DNA from: Caprimulgus europaeus
Taxonomy: Eukaryota > Chordata > Aves > Caprimulgiformes > Caprimulgidae
DNA length: 64,000 nucleotides
Assembly (NCBI GenBank): GCA_907165065.1
Contig: OU015523.1
Location: forward strand, 117,330,246-117,394,245
Reading direction: 5' to 3'
Numbering within the stretch: the first letter of the stretch is position 1; every line of letters starts with the position of its first letter. The translations under genes were made by a program, and so were the position numbers. The notes under the pieces are model-generated. The model was given only the letters and a program-made list of their open reading frames with translations. It was not told the DNA's origin and ran no database searches. Of this stretch, positions 1 through 12,960 are shown piece by piece.

Positions 1-3000
1 GAAAAGCCAACACACAAGCTGGTAATGTAAGCCTACAACCTGTGGCCAAAGCTTAAGTTGCTCTACCTTTTCTAACTGAAAGTCACAATGTCAAAGGGCC
101 CTGGCACATCAGCCACCATTTTCTCTGCTAACCTTCATCTCCTTTTTTTTTTTTTTTCCCCCTTCTATTTTTGGATCTGTCCCTGTGTCTCAGCCCATAG
201 CTCACACTATTTAGGCAGGAAAAGTGTAACACTTTTGCTGATGCTACTGCAACACAAAACCAAAACTAAACTCTTGACTATGCAAATGTGAGCTGCTCCA
301 GTGACAGACTATATCAGATGTCATTATAGGGTCCAGATGAAAAAAACCACAGTTTTCTTATGTTATTCACAAGTAACCATCAGTCTTGAGAGAGTGGAAA
401 ACCTTTCCACTTGCCCTCATTCATTCCTCCTCTTCTGCAAAGATTAGCTTAGAGACTATGGCCAAAGGCTGGAAAACTCAGTTTCAGTATTTCTTATTGG
501 ACTGGTGTTCTCAACTTCTTGATTCTAACGTCAGCCTTGGAGTATTTGAGATTTTTCTTACTGTCCCCACTGCTGTTCCATATAAAACTGGACAATAACA
601 CAGACAGCATCACATGTTTAACCGTTAAAGTTTCCTAGTATGGAACTGAGTTTATAACCTGAGCTCATTATTTGCTTTCATATCATTCAGGACTTTTTTA
701 TATTGCTATTACATGAATAACAGAAGGTCCAACCTGGGCTTGGATGTTCCATTTTGTTAAGAGATTTTAAGTTTTCAAGCATTCACAGAGTGCGTAAGAG
801 AACAGTATGTTAACAAAACATATCTTGCCACCACCTCAGTTGAACAAGCAAACAAAACAAAATCACATGTAGCAGGAAACAGAAAATCCTATTGCACAGC
901 TCACAGGCATCAATCAACCAAAAAAATTTGCCCAGTATTTTCTGACCTCAATGTTTAAGTGTCTGCAACTTTTGCCAAGCTAGGCATCTAAATCAACGTT
1001 TTTCATAGCAGGTATCTAAGGTACAGGGATATATTTCACTTAAAGCTGTAGTGCCATCACCCCACTTTGAATTTGCAGGAAGCAACGATGCACCATTGTG
1101 AGTTCCACAAGTTGTGTTCTTCAAGGAAGCTTCAAACTTGACTGAACTTCAAAACTTTAAGAAGCAAAAGCAGTCTGGGGTTGTTTTAAAAAGAAGAGTC
1201 ATGAAGCCCCTCTTTGTATTCTTCACCTAGTACCACTCTGTGCCAGGTATTAGAACCAAGACTCTAGCATGGAAACCTAAGGAAAAAAAATTAATCTAAA
1301 GGTAGACAAGAAACAACAAGACAACAGATAGATAGGGAATAGAGTCTGTAAACATTAAAGCAGAGATGTCTACAACTTGTAACAAAGCATCAAAATATTG
1401 CATAATGCTTCTGACCAGGAAGGGGTGAAAATTCACCTCATGTAACAGATTAACTCAACTCTCAGGCTGGTCTGCAAACAATTGCCTAGTCTTTCAGCTA
1501 ATTAGCTCAGCTGATAAAATAATACTGGTGCCCTGACCCTCCTAATTACCAAAGTGGCAGCCAATAGAGTTCTGCATAACAAAAATTTTATTTTCATTTG
1601 TTGTCATGGGGCAAAATACTGGATATTTCATATTTCTTGGATTATTTTTTTTTTTTAATTACCCTTGAATTAGAAGTTTAGGACAACTATGCAAACACTC
1701 AACCATCTGGAAACACAGAATTAAGTTTACTCATGAAAGCTAATCTGATAACTCAATGCATTTTGAGTATTCTGGAAAACATCAGAACTTCAAAGATGTC
1801 CTGCAGTAACATGCTTACCTGGAAGAAGCTACCACCAGCTCCTGAGTGACAGATGCAGCTTTAAGAACATAGTGTGTGCATTCACAGCTCTATTATATAT
1901 AGTGTGTACAGAACATCATGACTACTGTGTGTGCACATAATGTACTTGGTGGGTTCTCTTCTCCAGTCTCTATGTCATGCAGGCAAGGACGACATGCACG
2001 CAGGGTCTTTTAGCCTCCTACTAGTTTTTTTATTATTTTTTTTAAATAAGAATTTAATCTAACAAAATTTTAGCTTCTATTGCGGTCCCTGTTGGCTAAG
2101 TGTAAAATGAAACTCACTAACCTCAAAGACAAAGAAAGGAAAAGGGGCTAGAGGAGAGGAAGGATAGAAATGGGAAGCTGCAGTGCAGCTGTAGCAAGAC
2201 CGGTGCAAGAAGTAGGTGGTCAGGAGGAGGGAAAACGTGAAGACAAAGGCACACAAGGAAGTAGGTTCCAGAGCTGAAAACACAAAAAGCTGCTAGATGA
2301 CATCATCTGAAAGTGCCTGCGGCAAGCCCCTCTCTATCTGCTGCTGTACGAGGCCCTGGCTAACTCCAAGCAGAAAATTTTCTTCCTCCAAATTAATTCA
2401 GTGACTGTTTTAAAAATAAATAGCCCCAGGTTTCTGGGCAAGGAGAGGGAAAGGGACTCTTCCTGGCCCTGTACAAATGTGATCCAGCAAGCCTAAGCCA
2501 ACCCTGAACTTGACTGTTAAAAAGTCGGTGGAAGTTCAGAAAACGTTGCACTATTTTGCAGCAATGACAGCTGATGGAAAACAGGACAGAAAGAGGGAGG
2601 TGCGCCAAGTAAAAGGGTCACTGCTACAAGCCAAGGACTGTATTAAAACTGCAGCTGGTAACTCAGAGAAGAATAGAACTGGGAAATAGTATTACAAGAG
2701 CAGGAAACAATTAAACAACAAAAATAGTCAGCCATGTCTAACCACCTGCTTTGGGGAGGTTTACAGATACTAATAAATGGCTAACATTTCACCTTCAAAG
2801 TCCACGAACCAGTGCTGAGCTTAATCTCAGGAGCACCAACACCAGCAGGTAGTTACACCAGTGATGGTCCAGCAAGGTCTACAGGAAAGCCCAAGCAGAG
2901 GCACACAAATCCTTACTGCCCTTTCCCCCTCCATTGTCTCTGTCTCATGCCATTTTCTTCCAGAGGCTGTTCTCATCAACGTCTTCCTTTCGGCTTCCCA

Positions 3001-3814
3001 CTGCCCCCCTCTCACCTCTTCAACTGATAGTATCTCCCATATCCTGCTCTGTTCCTAACGACAAATCCCATTTTTCATTCAGGAAGGAAAAACACAAGCT
3101 AGAGGCAAAATTCATGAGCAGCAGACCAAGGCAGAACTAGGACAAAGACCTAAGCCAGCGTCCAAGAGAGCTGCATCCATGGGACCAGAGATCGGATGGC
3201 GTGTCCTGGTCCATCCTGTCAGTCTGTTATGTTACATTAAAGAACCAAAGAAAAACTATTCTGAAAAAGTCTTAACAAGACTGGTATATTTTACCTGAAA
3301 AGGAGGACTGCAGAAAAGCAAACAGATATTTTCATTACTGCTCTTTGGTACTTGAATTAAAAGGTAGTGTTTAATGTAATTTTCATTTTATTCTTCCTTT
3401 CCCCTGCCCCAGTTCACACTTACACATGAATTTTCTTGTATGCTCGTTAGAAAACTGAGCAGGCAATGTCTCAGAGTTTAGTTATTCAGCACAAGTCACG
3501 TCATCTGTGGCTGAACAATTCCAACCTCATGGATTCCACTTTTAATGTTTAAATTACAGCAGACTACAGGCTTCCAAAAGATAATTCTCTTGTTCATTTA
3601 TACCTTCCTCAAAGAAAAGTCTCACTTGATAAAATTTGCTTTTTGGACAACTTGGTAATGTTCAGATCAAATTCTAACAGCAATAGCTCTTAAACTATGG
3701 CCTATAAACCTCAACAGAGAGCTACATATTTTTGTGATTGCACTGCCCAGAGGAAAGAGTCTAAAATAACTGTTAAAAAAACCCAAAAGCTATAGGATAA
3801 AAATAGCCAGGAAG

Positions 3815-4200
3815 CCTAGCAGTGTACTGGGCTGTGTTACCAGAAGTGTAGGTAGGAGGTCAAGGGAAATGATTAATCCCCTTTACTTGGCACTCACTAC
3901 ACCACACAGAGTACTGCACCTAGTTCTGGTCCCCAATACAAAACTGGCATTGATCAGCCGAGGGAGAGGACCACGAGAGGAGAGCAGCTGGGGAGATTTT
4001 GACTTGTCCTGAGGAAAGTGTTTTCTCCCTCAATACAGCCAAGCACTGGAATAGGGACCTAGAGGGACTGTCAGACCTCTGTCCTCAGAGGTTTGCAAGG
4101 CTGACCAGACAAATCCCGAAGCAAGCTGGTCTGAACTCAGAGCTGGTCCTGCTGCGAGCAGGCAGGTACAACTGTCTGACTTCCCAAGGCTGGTCTGAAC
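3815..4200 (+). mobile_element. CR1 LINE fragment, diverged, with internal deletion
   Basis: Plus-strand similarity to the 3' part of an avian CR1 element. A block like the end of the reverse-transcriptase frame (tactgggctg through ctggtcccca) is followed, after missing sequence near 4020-4035, by a 3'-UTR block (agcactggaatagggacc onwards). It ends around gctggtctgaac without the usual terminal ATTCTATGAT-type repeats. It is more degraded than the other copies here. Confidence 0.7.
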
Positions 4201-6557
4201 AGTTTTAACATTCTACAGAAAAAAAAAAAAAAAGGAAAAAACAACTTCAAAATAGCATACATATTTTTTTCCACAGATTATACATTCATAAGAGATTGCA
4301 GTGACAAATAATCTAGCTTCCTAACTAATATAAAACAAAAACTTTTCTTTAATGAATTAGCCATTTCTTTAAAAAGATCAAATTTGTTTTCAAGTATTTC
4401 CAATGAAGTCACCACAACCTCTGGTAAGTTATTTTAACGTTACTTACCTTTACAATTTGCGCCCTACTTTAGGCAAGAATCTGTCAGGTCACACCTTACC
4501 TCCACTGTAACACTACAGTCCACCCACGTACCATTTCTGAAAGAAAAACTGAGCTCCTTCAGTTTTTCAACAACATTCCCTAAGATTTTAATCACACTCA
4601 TGGCTCTTCACTGCAACTGTCACAGTTTTTCAGAACTCATCTTCAAGGACTTACATTGAAAATATAGGACACAAAAAGATTAAAGATTTCTTATTCTTTG
4701 TTTAATCAATAGTATTTTAAAGTCAAAGAAATCACTAAGTGCCACTCTCAGACTTTGAATGCATCTGCTTGTGAGCAAAGTATTTATATTTTTATGTAAG
4801 TGCTGTAAATTCTGGAAAATTTATTTAATTGAGGCCAAAGCTTACATGAGTGAAAAATCTTATCCATGCCAATAGAAGCAATGACAACTGTCCAAATCTG
4901 CATGCCAACATATTGTTTGTGGAACAGTTTCCTAAAGAATGTTTTCTTGCTTAGCTTGACACGTTATAAAATTCAAAGAATAACTTTACTTTCACAAGTA
5001 GCATGAGCTTTTGTTTCACATAATAGCAAATCACACGAAATATCAATTTTTAAAATACACCAAAGCTTTTTTTTTCCTACAAAACTCACTGCCAGTTCTT
5101 TCTCGTTTATGGTTTTCCTTCAGTATATTTATGGTTATCCTTAAATATAGAGTTGTTGCTAAGCTTAAAAAAAGGCAATAAAAATAAAAAAAAACCCTTG
5201 CCTGAAGGTGGGATGAATCCTTAGAACATGCTTCTGCTCATGGAAATTTTACCATAAATTAATTATTGCAACCACAGCAACATTCAAAGCAAATTTCCAA
5301 CAGAAAAAAACACCTTCTCTTTCTCTAAACAGCCACAGAAGAGAGGTAGGCACCTACCATTTTTAAGCTGTTTCTCTCACAATATTCATTCCTCCTTTTG
5401 AATATTTATTCAAAGTGTTTTGTATGTTTTGCCTTGCTCTGTCCATCTTATGTGTCCAATACACTGCACTCCAGTCCCTGTGGTTTTCTCATCAAGAACT
5501 TTTTTTAGCAATATGAAATTTAAAGCATTGTTTTCCTCTATTGTCTTGTTTCAGTTAAACCACAAGCCCTTCTGAGTAGACATCCTGAAAAGTAAACCTT
5601 CACTGCAATTAATTAAATATATTTGAAGTACTATAATTGCATTTTTAACCCATTTTGTGGTTTTTTATGATCTATTTTTTTTCTTGCTCAAAACTAAAAG
5701 TGAAATAAGTGACCAAGTCAGAAATAACAGGAAATAACTACAGCAAGATGAATACTACTACATACAAAATTCACAAAAATTTACTAAACAGGCACATCTT
5801 TCAGTGAGAGCAGCTCCAGGTGTGAGCTGGAACAGCGAGCCAGTAAATCCCCATCACAGGGCAAGGTACACACTGGGACAGGCCCCAGACCCTGCTACAG
5901 CTCTTGTAACCCAGCCCACAGCAGCAGTTAGTAGCAGAGATGCCTAGGAGGAGCCTCAAGATGGATAAAGCAGCATGTTAAAAATCTTTAGGCATGCAAA
6001 TAAAAGAACATGTTCCCTGATTAAACAGCCTCACTGATGGGTTCTGTTTCTCCACATATATAATAAATCTAAACAGCCAGGGGACAAAAAACCACAAAAT
6101 AGAAATATCCAACTCACTGCTGAGACAAGAATAGTTTTAGCTTTGCCATAAAGCTTCCTAACTTCATTCCCAGTCCAAAGCATCACCTTCCTATTATTTG
6201 CTTTTGCAAAAATTCTTAGCATTGTCAAACCAACAAGTCTGACCTGAGAATAAATAGGCATTAAAATGAAATAAGTCAAACTTACCTTTTCTTCTGACCT
6301 ATAAACCAAGATCTGAACTATAGGTGTCTTTAAGGTAGTAAATTTATGAAAAAAATACATTTTTATAAGTTTCCTAAAAATTCAAGTTTGAATGCTATAG
6401 CAGTGTTCATTGAGTCTGCTGTATATCCTGATAGTTATCACCTTACTTTAACTGATAATCCTTTTTTGGATTCCCTGTAATATAGTCTAAGAAATCACAA
6501 AAACTACTTTCAGAGGAATCAGTGGATTCAACAGCATAAGTGGGGTGGAATGTAAAG

Positions 6558-6690
6558 AACAAAACAAAACAAACAAACAAACAAACTGATAAAAAGTACA
6601 TAGCCTATGCTGTTATAGTAAAATTTGAAAATATTTGTTCTTAAAAAAATAAATAAATAAATGGGGGGGAGAGAGAGAGAGAGAGGAAGA
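6558..6690. repeat. Simple repeats: AAAC, AAAT, G-run and GA tracts
   Basis: An (AAAC)n tract lies at 6558-6586. After an interval, an (AAAT)n tract (6642-6662) runs directly into a G run and then a (GA)n tract to about 6686. These are ordinary microsatellites in TMEM135 intron 3. Confidence 0.85.
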
Positions 6691-9600
6691 AAGAGTTAAC
6701 TCTGGCTTTAATTTCTGAACATAAACTAAGAAGCTAACATAATAGTTTGTAATAGCTCCCCAGACAGGATTTGTGGTCTGCAAAAACAGGAAGAATTCCT
6801 CCCCCCAGCTTCCCTCCCCCCTACACACTGTAAAACACACCACTTTATAACCTGCAGAATTAAATCAAACACACAAATCACAGGTTTCCCCTGAATAGAA
6901 AAAGGTCAAAATGAAGAAGGGGTTTTTTTTCTGCTCTACAGCAGCTTGACACCACAATCTAACCAACTATAGATCTGGAGTTGCGATTGCATCCCTGTAA
7001 TAACACAAGTACTACAGATTATGTTTAGGGTATCGTTAATCTCTCACACCCACCAATTTCCTACTGACAGCTGGAGGCCAGCAGCAAAATCCTGGTGCAA
7101 AAGTTCACTTAAAATCAGCGGGAACAGATAAGCTTTCAAAATAATGCCCAAAATTAAGAAAACAGACTTAGGAATAAGTTTTCAAAAAAGAAAATTATTA
7201 CTTTTTGAGCTTAGCAAATACCAGTAGCAAGTCTTTCACACAAAGATAACATTCAGGCACATAATTTCATGTCAAAAATATACAGTTTAAAGACCCACAA
7301 CTCACTGTTTTTTCTAAAGGAATTTTATATTTCAAAATTTTGGCTTGTTTAAAGTAGGAAATGGACACTTTGCAGGCTGGGGAAACTGAAGTTGCTCAAA
7401 ACTGCAAATCAGGAATACTTGCTTTGAGCACATTACACGTTAAGTAAAATGGTTACTTGCAAATACTCAGAATTTGTTGGTCTTAAAAGGAAAGAAAATA
7501 AATTCAACATGTTCTATGATTTGAGCACATGCCAAAGAAAGGGTATGAGAAAACTGGAAAGGGAGAGAAGCCAAAAAGAAAATATATCTACAGTAATACA
7601 TTCCAGTTAAATTAGTACCAATAATTCTCACAGAGTTTTCAGCTAGTGCAACACAAGATAACATCTATAGTTTAATTTTTTAGCTGTTTTATACTCTATT
7701 TTATACAGATTTTCTTTCAACATTCCCTCCCTCTTCCTCCTCTCCCAGTTTCTCTATGGTGTCTACAGAGCCAGAGTCAAAACAAAGGCTGACCTACAGA
7801 GGGGAAAAAACCTCTTAATTAAAGTGTGATTTAACGTCTCAAGATTCCATGAAGAGATAAAAATCAGATTCCAAAAAGCTTATTAGTTTCACAAAAGGAT
7901 TGACTAGTAGATAGCAGAAGAATAACAAATTAATCAAATCCCAGGAAAATAAATGAAGGAGTTCCAGTGATTTTTTAAATTATTAACATTCTTGGTATAG
8001 AAAGCCTATCTAGTGTTAAGTGAGGCCCCAAATAATTTCTTCGGACTGTTGATAGTAACACAGAATTGTTTTTAATCGGCTCAGTCAATCAAAAAGAAAA
8101 CACTCAGTTCTTTTCTGGGCACCTTCTCAGTCGGGATACAGCATGTGCTGCTTGGCTGCTCTGCCTGGAAGGTATGTGTGTAGGGCACACAAGCAAACAC
8201 CCTCTTTTTGAGCAAAAAATGCTTTGGGGATCCTTAGCAGCAGCAGCAGGTCATACCTTCTACATATTTTGCTGTCAGTCACTACTGCTTCATAGCAAAA
8301 AGAGGACATAATGGACAGAACTGTTAATAAAAATTAGGAAGAAGAGCAAGACAGCACGGCAATTTCAGAGCTGTAGAGATAGGAAATATTGCCTGGCCTT
8401 GGACATATACTCAGTATATTTGGGGAGTGAGCAGGACAGGGAAAAGGGGAAAAAATCTCATATAAGGCTACTACTCTAGGAGACAGCTCAGGGTTGTCCC
8501 AACACCAGTGGAAATTCTCTTCCACCTCTAAATGGCTCAGGTGAAGAGCCATTCACCCCTACCCTATCTGCACATCCCAAACCCAGCCCACAGCAGCTCG
8601 GTGAGAAGCAGCTCCAGAGGCTTCCCAAGGAATCCTTTGAAACAGCCGCCTTCCCTCCCACGTCACATTCTGCGCCCAGTTTGAGACAGTCCGTTCTACA
8701 TTACAACTTTTTTGATAAGCTAATCAAATCAGGAGTTTTTTCATCTATTTCAAAAGGCTTAAGCAGCCTGATACTCTTTTTCTGTTCTGCCAAACTAGTA
8801 CGTATTGGTTTGTTTGCACTTTCAGAGCTCATTTTCTCTTTAGACTCATAATGTTTTAGTGATTAATTCATGATCAGGTTACACTGTTTACAAAACACCT
8901 GAAGCAATATGTGAAAAAAAAAAAAGCAAATGTGACAAATCAATCCAACTCAAACAGAAGACTACTGCAGTTTTTTCATTACTAACTTCTAACTGCCCTT
9001 ATATTCAGACACAGCAGACCAGCTATTCCAACAGAAGAAGGGCATGGAGTTAGACTTGCCAACAAGCATTTGTGTAGGTTTTCTTCCTCCAAGAGAACTC
9101 CAATGACAGTATATTAAGTCATATTAAAAACAGGCTCCAAACCCAGTTAGGAACTACAAGTTAGTTGTGCAGAAGATGGATTAATGCTGTTAAGAGTGTG
9201 CCTACATCTGTAAGAGCTTGGAACACAAGTGGTCCCAAAGAACAGCAGTGTCAGAATCCAATGTAAACCTTCTCTAGAGAGGTAGGCAAGCCACACTAAA
9301 AGTTTGACTGACAGTCATTTCAACACATCCCTATTGACTGAGAAGTCAATTTCTGGCAGGACATCAGTATTCAATGACCAACTCTGCCAGACACTACAGA
9401 CAGACGTTAACGTGACATTTCACCTACCAAAGACAGAAAGAAGCTACTGCCAAGCCCAGTTTGAACCTATTATTTTCTAACTTTAAGCTCCAAGATCCAA
9501 AATGCCAACAGTTGATATTAAGACATTTTTGCAAGTTCCTCAGTCCATTGCTCAGGAGGAATGAATTATGGACACTGAAGAAGAGCTTAAAAAGAAAAAC

Positions 9601-12079
9601 TTACTGTTGATGAAGGAAGATGGAGCACAAACAAATTCATTCAAGTAGAAAAAATGATGTTGTACTACCAGACAGTCCACACTGTTTCAGTCTTTCACTG
9701 AAGCTGGAGCAGTTTGAATTGCAATGGCAGGTACTGGCCCAAATTCATGAGACCTGTTTTATGCTTGCTTTTAATGCCACACATTCCAAAGCAGCTGTTC
9801 CTGCTTTTCAGACAGATCATCTTTAGGGGAAGTTTTTAACGGCATACACTTACTTCATCAAAAAATTTCAATCTGGAGTGGAAGTCATCTGATTATAATG
9901 CAATCTATAGGACTTAAAGGCAATTAAAATGTGTCATTTTCTATCCTGGGATGTGGAGAGGAGAGGGTAGGAAGGGGAAGTAAGATGTTTAACCACAGTA
10001 CACTGCTGTAATCTTCACCAAAGAAAACCCTTGTGTGGCTAAATACAGCAAATCATTACCCTTCTAGGTTTCTACCTCCACACTTTTCCTGCTGCAGGAG
10101 CTAACAACATTAATTCCTTGGGAGCAATAAGGCTAGAGAAAAAAAGTCACTTCATTTAGAGAGGGTTTATAGGTATGGCTCACATGGAAACAAAGATTTA
10201 AGCTCCTCTCATCTGTACTACCTAAAAACAATACCCTACAAGCAGACCTGAGGAACACACCACAGAAAGTTCCCTCAAAGACTTTCAGCTGTTGTACCAG
10301 GGGCATGGTAGGCACGGATGTCATCTCGCCAGGTTAATGTCAAGTTTTTCATTGCCACGTCAGCCAGCACCACAGCCAGCTCACCTAGGCAGCATCTGAA
10401 GTTTATTCTATACTAGCAGAGTATTTATTATTCCCCCTCTGGGAGCTGCATGTTACACACAAGCATTCAGACACAGAAGATGTATTAAGTGTTTGCTTAA
10501 GCCAAGGAAGTCTAAATGAGTGTCTCCCAGATGCTAGTGCTGAGCAGACAGAGTAATTAATCCACTGTTTGTGCCATCTGAATCCAAGTTAGACTTGCTG
10601 AATAGTCCAGTGCTCAGGAGCAGTCTCAATTCTAACATTTTATCTGTACGCACTTTAACAGGACTGCAAATTTTCTAGGGTTTTTGTGGGGTTTTTGGAG
10701 TTAGATGAAAACCAGAGTACAAAATTATACTAATACTCAGATGACTTTTAGTTTTCAGCCTACAAAGATAACATTTCAAAAACAGATTTGCCAAAAGTCC
10801 TTAGAATAACAAAAAAAAAAAACCCAACTTTAACTATAATCAAGTTTCAATTGCTCATGAAGCGGCACAGGAAGAGCTAGCTACACACAGTCACCTGGCA
10901 TCTATCAGAGCCTGTAGCTTGACCTTAGCACTGCCCTTTGCCCATCCAGGCTGCCCCACATGAACTGACAGGGGTAGTCCAGAGCTGAATGGGTGCTGCC
11001 TGTGATGTCTTTACATTACTCTTCATGAAGTAACCTCATGGCTGGTGCTATGCCTAAACTGGTAAATACTCCTGAAATTCAGGCAGTGGAGACCATTGAG
11101 CAAATGCAACCAAGTAGTCCTGCATGATCCAGCTCAGCCCTGACTGTAACAACTCTAAAAGAAAATAAACCCAGTCTGTACAGACCCACCCAGATGTCTG
11201 CAACACATTCTCCAGTACCTCCAGAATCACAGGTATGTATTTTACATGGGATCTTCCAGTATTCTTACTCCATCTGCCTGTGTAATCCCAGAAAACTAAT
11301 GGTTGACTGTAGAGCTGTAGCTGCTGTCCTGCTCTTCCATCTTGTGCAAGACTTCAGGGACCACACAAGCAAGCTGGACCAAATTTTTCCAACACTCTAA
11401 CACAGCAGGCTGAAAACTCCTGAAATGCAGTTGCTGAACACTTCTGTAGACATGGTTACAGTTTTAAGCCCAACTAGTTTACAGCCTGGGCTGATCGACT
11501 ACAAATGCATGGGACCAGAATCTTCGCTGGTCCCCCAAGGATCCTTCTTGCTCTGTTCACAACTACAGGATTCATCTTGCCAAACTTTTGCCATGACATC
11601 TAGCTTAAGACAGTTACCTAGGCTGCCTTTGTAACCGACACACATACTGGTGATTCACCCAACTGACTGGGAAGAGATGCCTGGTATGAAATAGATGCAC
11701 ACATTTCAGATGGTTAAAGTCAAAGTGTTGACTGCAACCACTTCTTTTTAAAAGGCATGCAGAAGTATAAGGATTATTCCTACATCTGTGTATACACAGA
11801 ACCACGAGGAAGAAAGGGCAGGGGTGAAGGACAGATTGATTGTAGGAATAATTAAGAGCACAGTAAGGGAGCGAGCATCTTTCTTGCATAAAGAACAAAA
11901 TGGTTTCCACAGTTTGTTTAAATGCAGCAAATTTAACTCTGCAGCTACTTTTACAAATGGAGCCCAGAGTTTACATCTTACTAGTAACATGGCATCTTCT
12001 TATGACCTACAGAGGACATCCTTTTCCTTTACACAGGACTGCCTCACAGCCCAGCTCCAACTTAAATGACAGCCTTCCC

Positions 12080-12960
12080 TTCATCCTCTATGCAGGTGAC
12101 CTTGTCACAGAAGGATATCAATTAATTAAACAGGACTTATCCTCTGTGAACTCATATAGACTGCACCTCATGATTGCATTGATCTTTAAATGTCTTTCAG
12201 TAGTATCCCGTATAATCGCCTCCATAATTTTTCCAGGAAATAAGGTTAGACTAACAGATCTGTAGTTCCCTGGGTCTTCTCTCACGCCCTTCTTGTTAAT
12301 TGGAATAACACTGACTCGCTTCCAGTCAGCAGGGACTTCCCCAGACCTTTGGCAGATGATTGAGAGGGGTCCTGCCATAACATGCGCTAGCTCCTTCAGT
12401 ACTCTGGGGTGAATCCCACCAGGCCCCGTGGATCTGTGAACACTCAGCTGATACAGCTGGTCTGCTACAGGTTCAGTGTCCACAAATGGAAAGTCACTGT
12501 TCCCACACTCATGCTCCTCTGACCCAGGGGACCAGGCAACCCAAGGTCTATCAGTACTATTAAATACTGAAGCAAAAAAAGCACTTTTTCTTCATCCCTA
12601 TTAGTCAGGCAGCCACCTTCAACAAGTACCGCTCAATGTTTTCTTTAGATCTCTTTTTCCTATTAACGTCGTTAAAAAGCCATTCCTGTCAACAGATGCA
12701 ACACTGGACAATTTCAACTCTAACTGAGCTTTTGGCCTTTTGTGTCTTCTCCCTGCATTAGCAAACCACAGCTCTGTACTCTTCCTGTGAAGCCTGATAT
12801 CGCTTACAGAGATCATTCAATTTCTTTTTCCTCTTGAGCTGCACGAAGAGATCCCTGTTCAGCCAAGCTGGTCTTCTGCCCCACTTGCTTGACTTATGAC
12901 ATACTGGAATTGCCTGTTCCTCTGCTTCTAAAAGGTGGTTCTTAAAAACTGACTTCATTA
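12080..12960 (-). mobile_element. CR1 LINE internal fragment with reverse-transcriptase remnant
   Basis: On the minus strand, from 12960 to about 12080, broken frames resemble the middle of the CR1 second reading frame. First comes the linker after the endonuclease (RRPAWLNRDLF). Then come the fingers of the reverse transcriptase: TGPGGIHPRVLKELA, a VIPINKKG segment, DPGNYRSVSLT and FTEDKSCLIN. Just past that, a shifted frame continues as LISFCDKVTC. The frames are interrupted by stops and shifts, so it is dead. Unlike the other CR1 copies here it lacks the 3' end, so it is a leftover of a larger insertion or was cut by deletion. Confidence 0.85.

Noticed and set aside
6031..6360. 109-codon minus-strand frame considered as TMEM135 exon material
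   Set aside because: Translation does not resemble any part of TMEM135 and no suitable splice phase is present.
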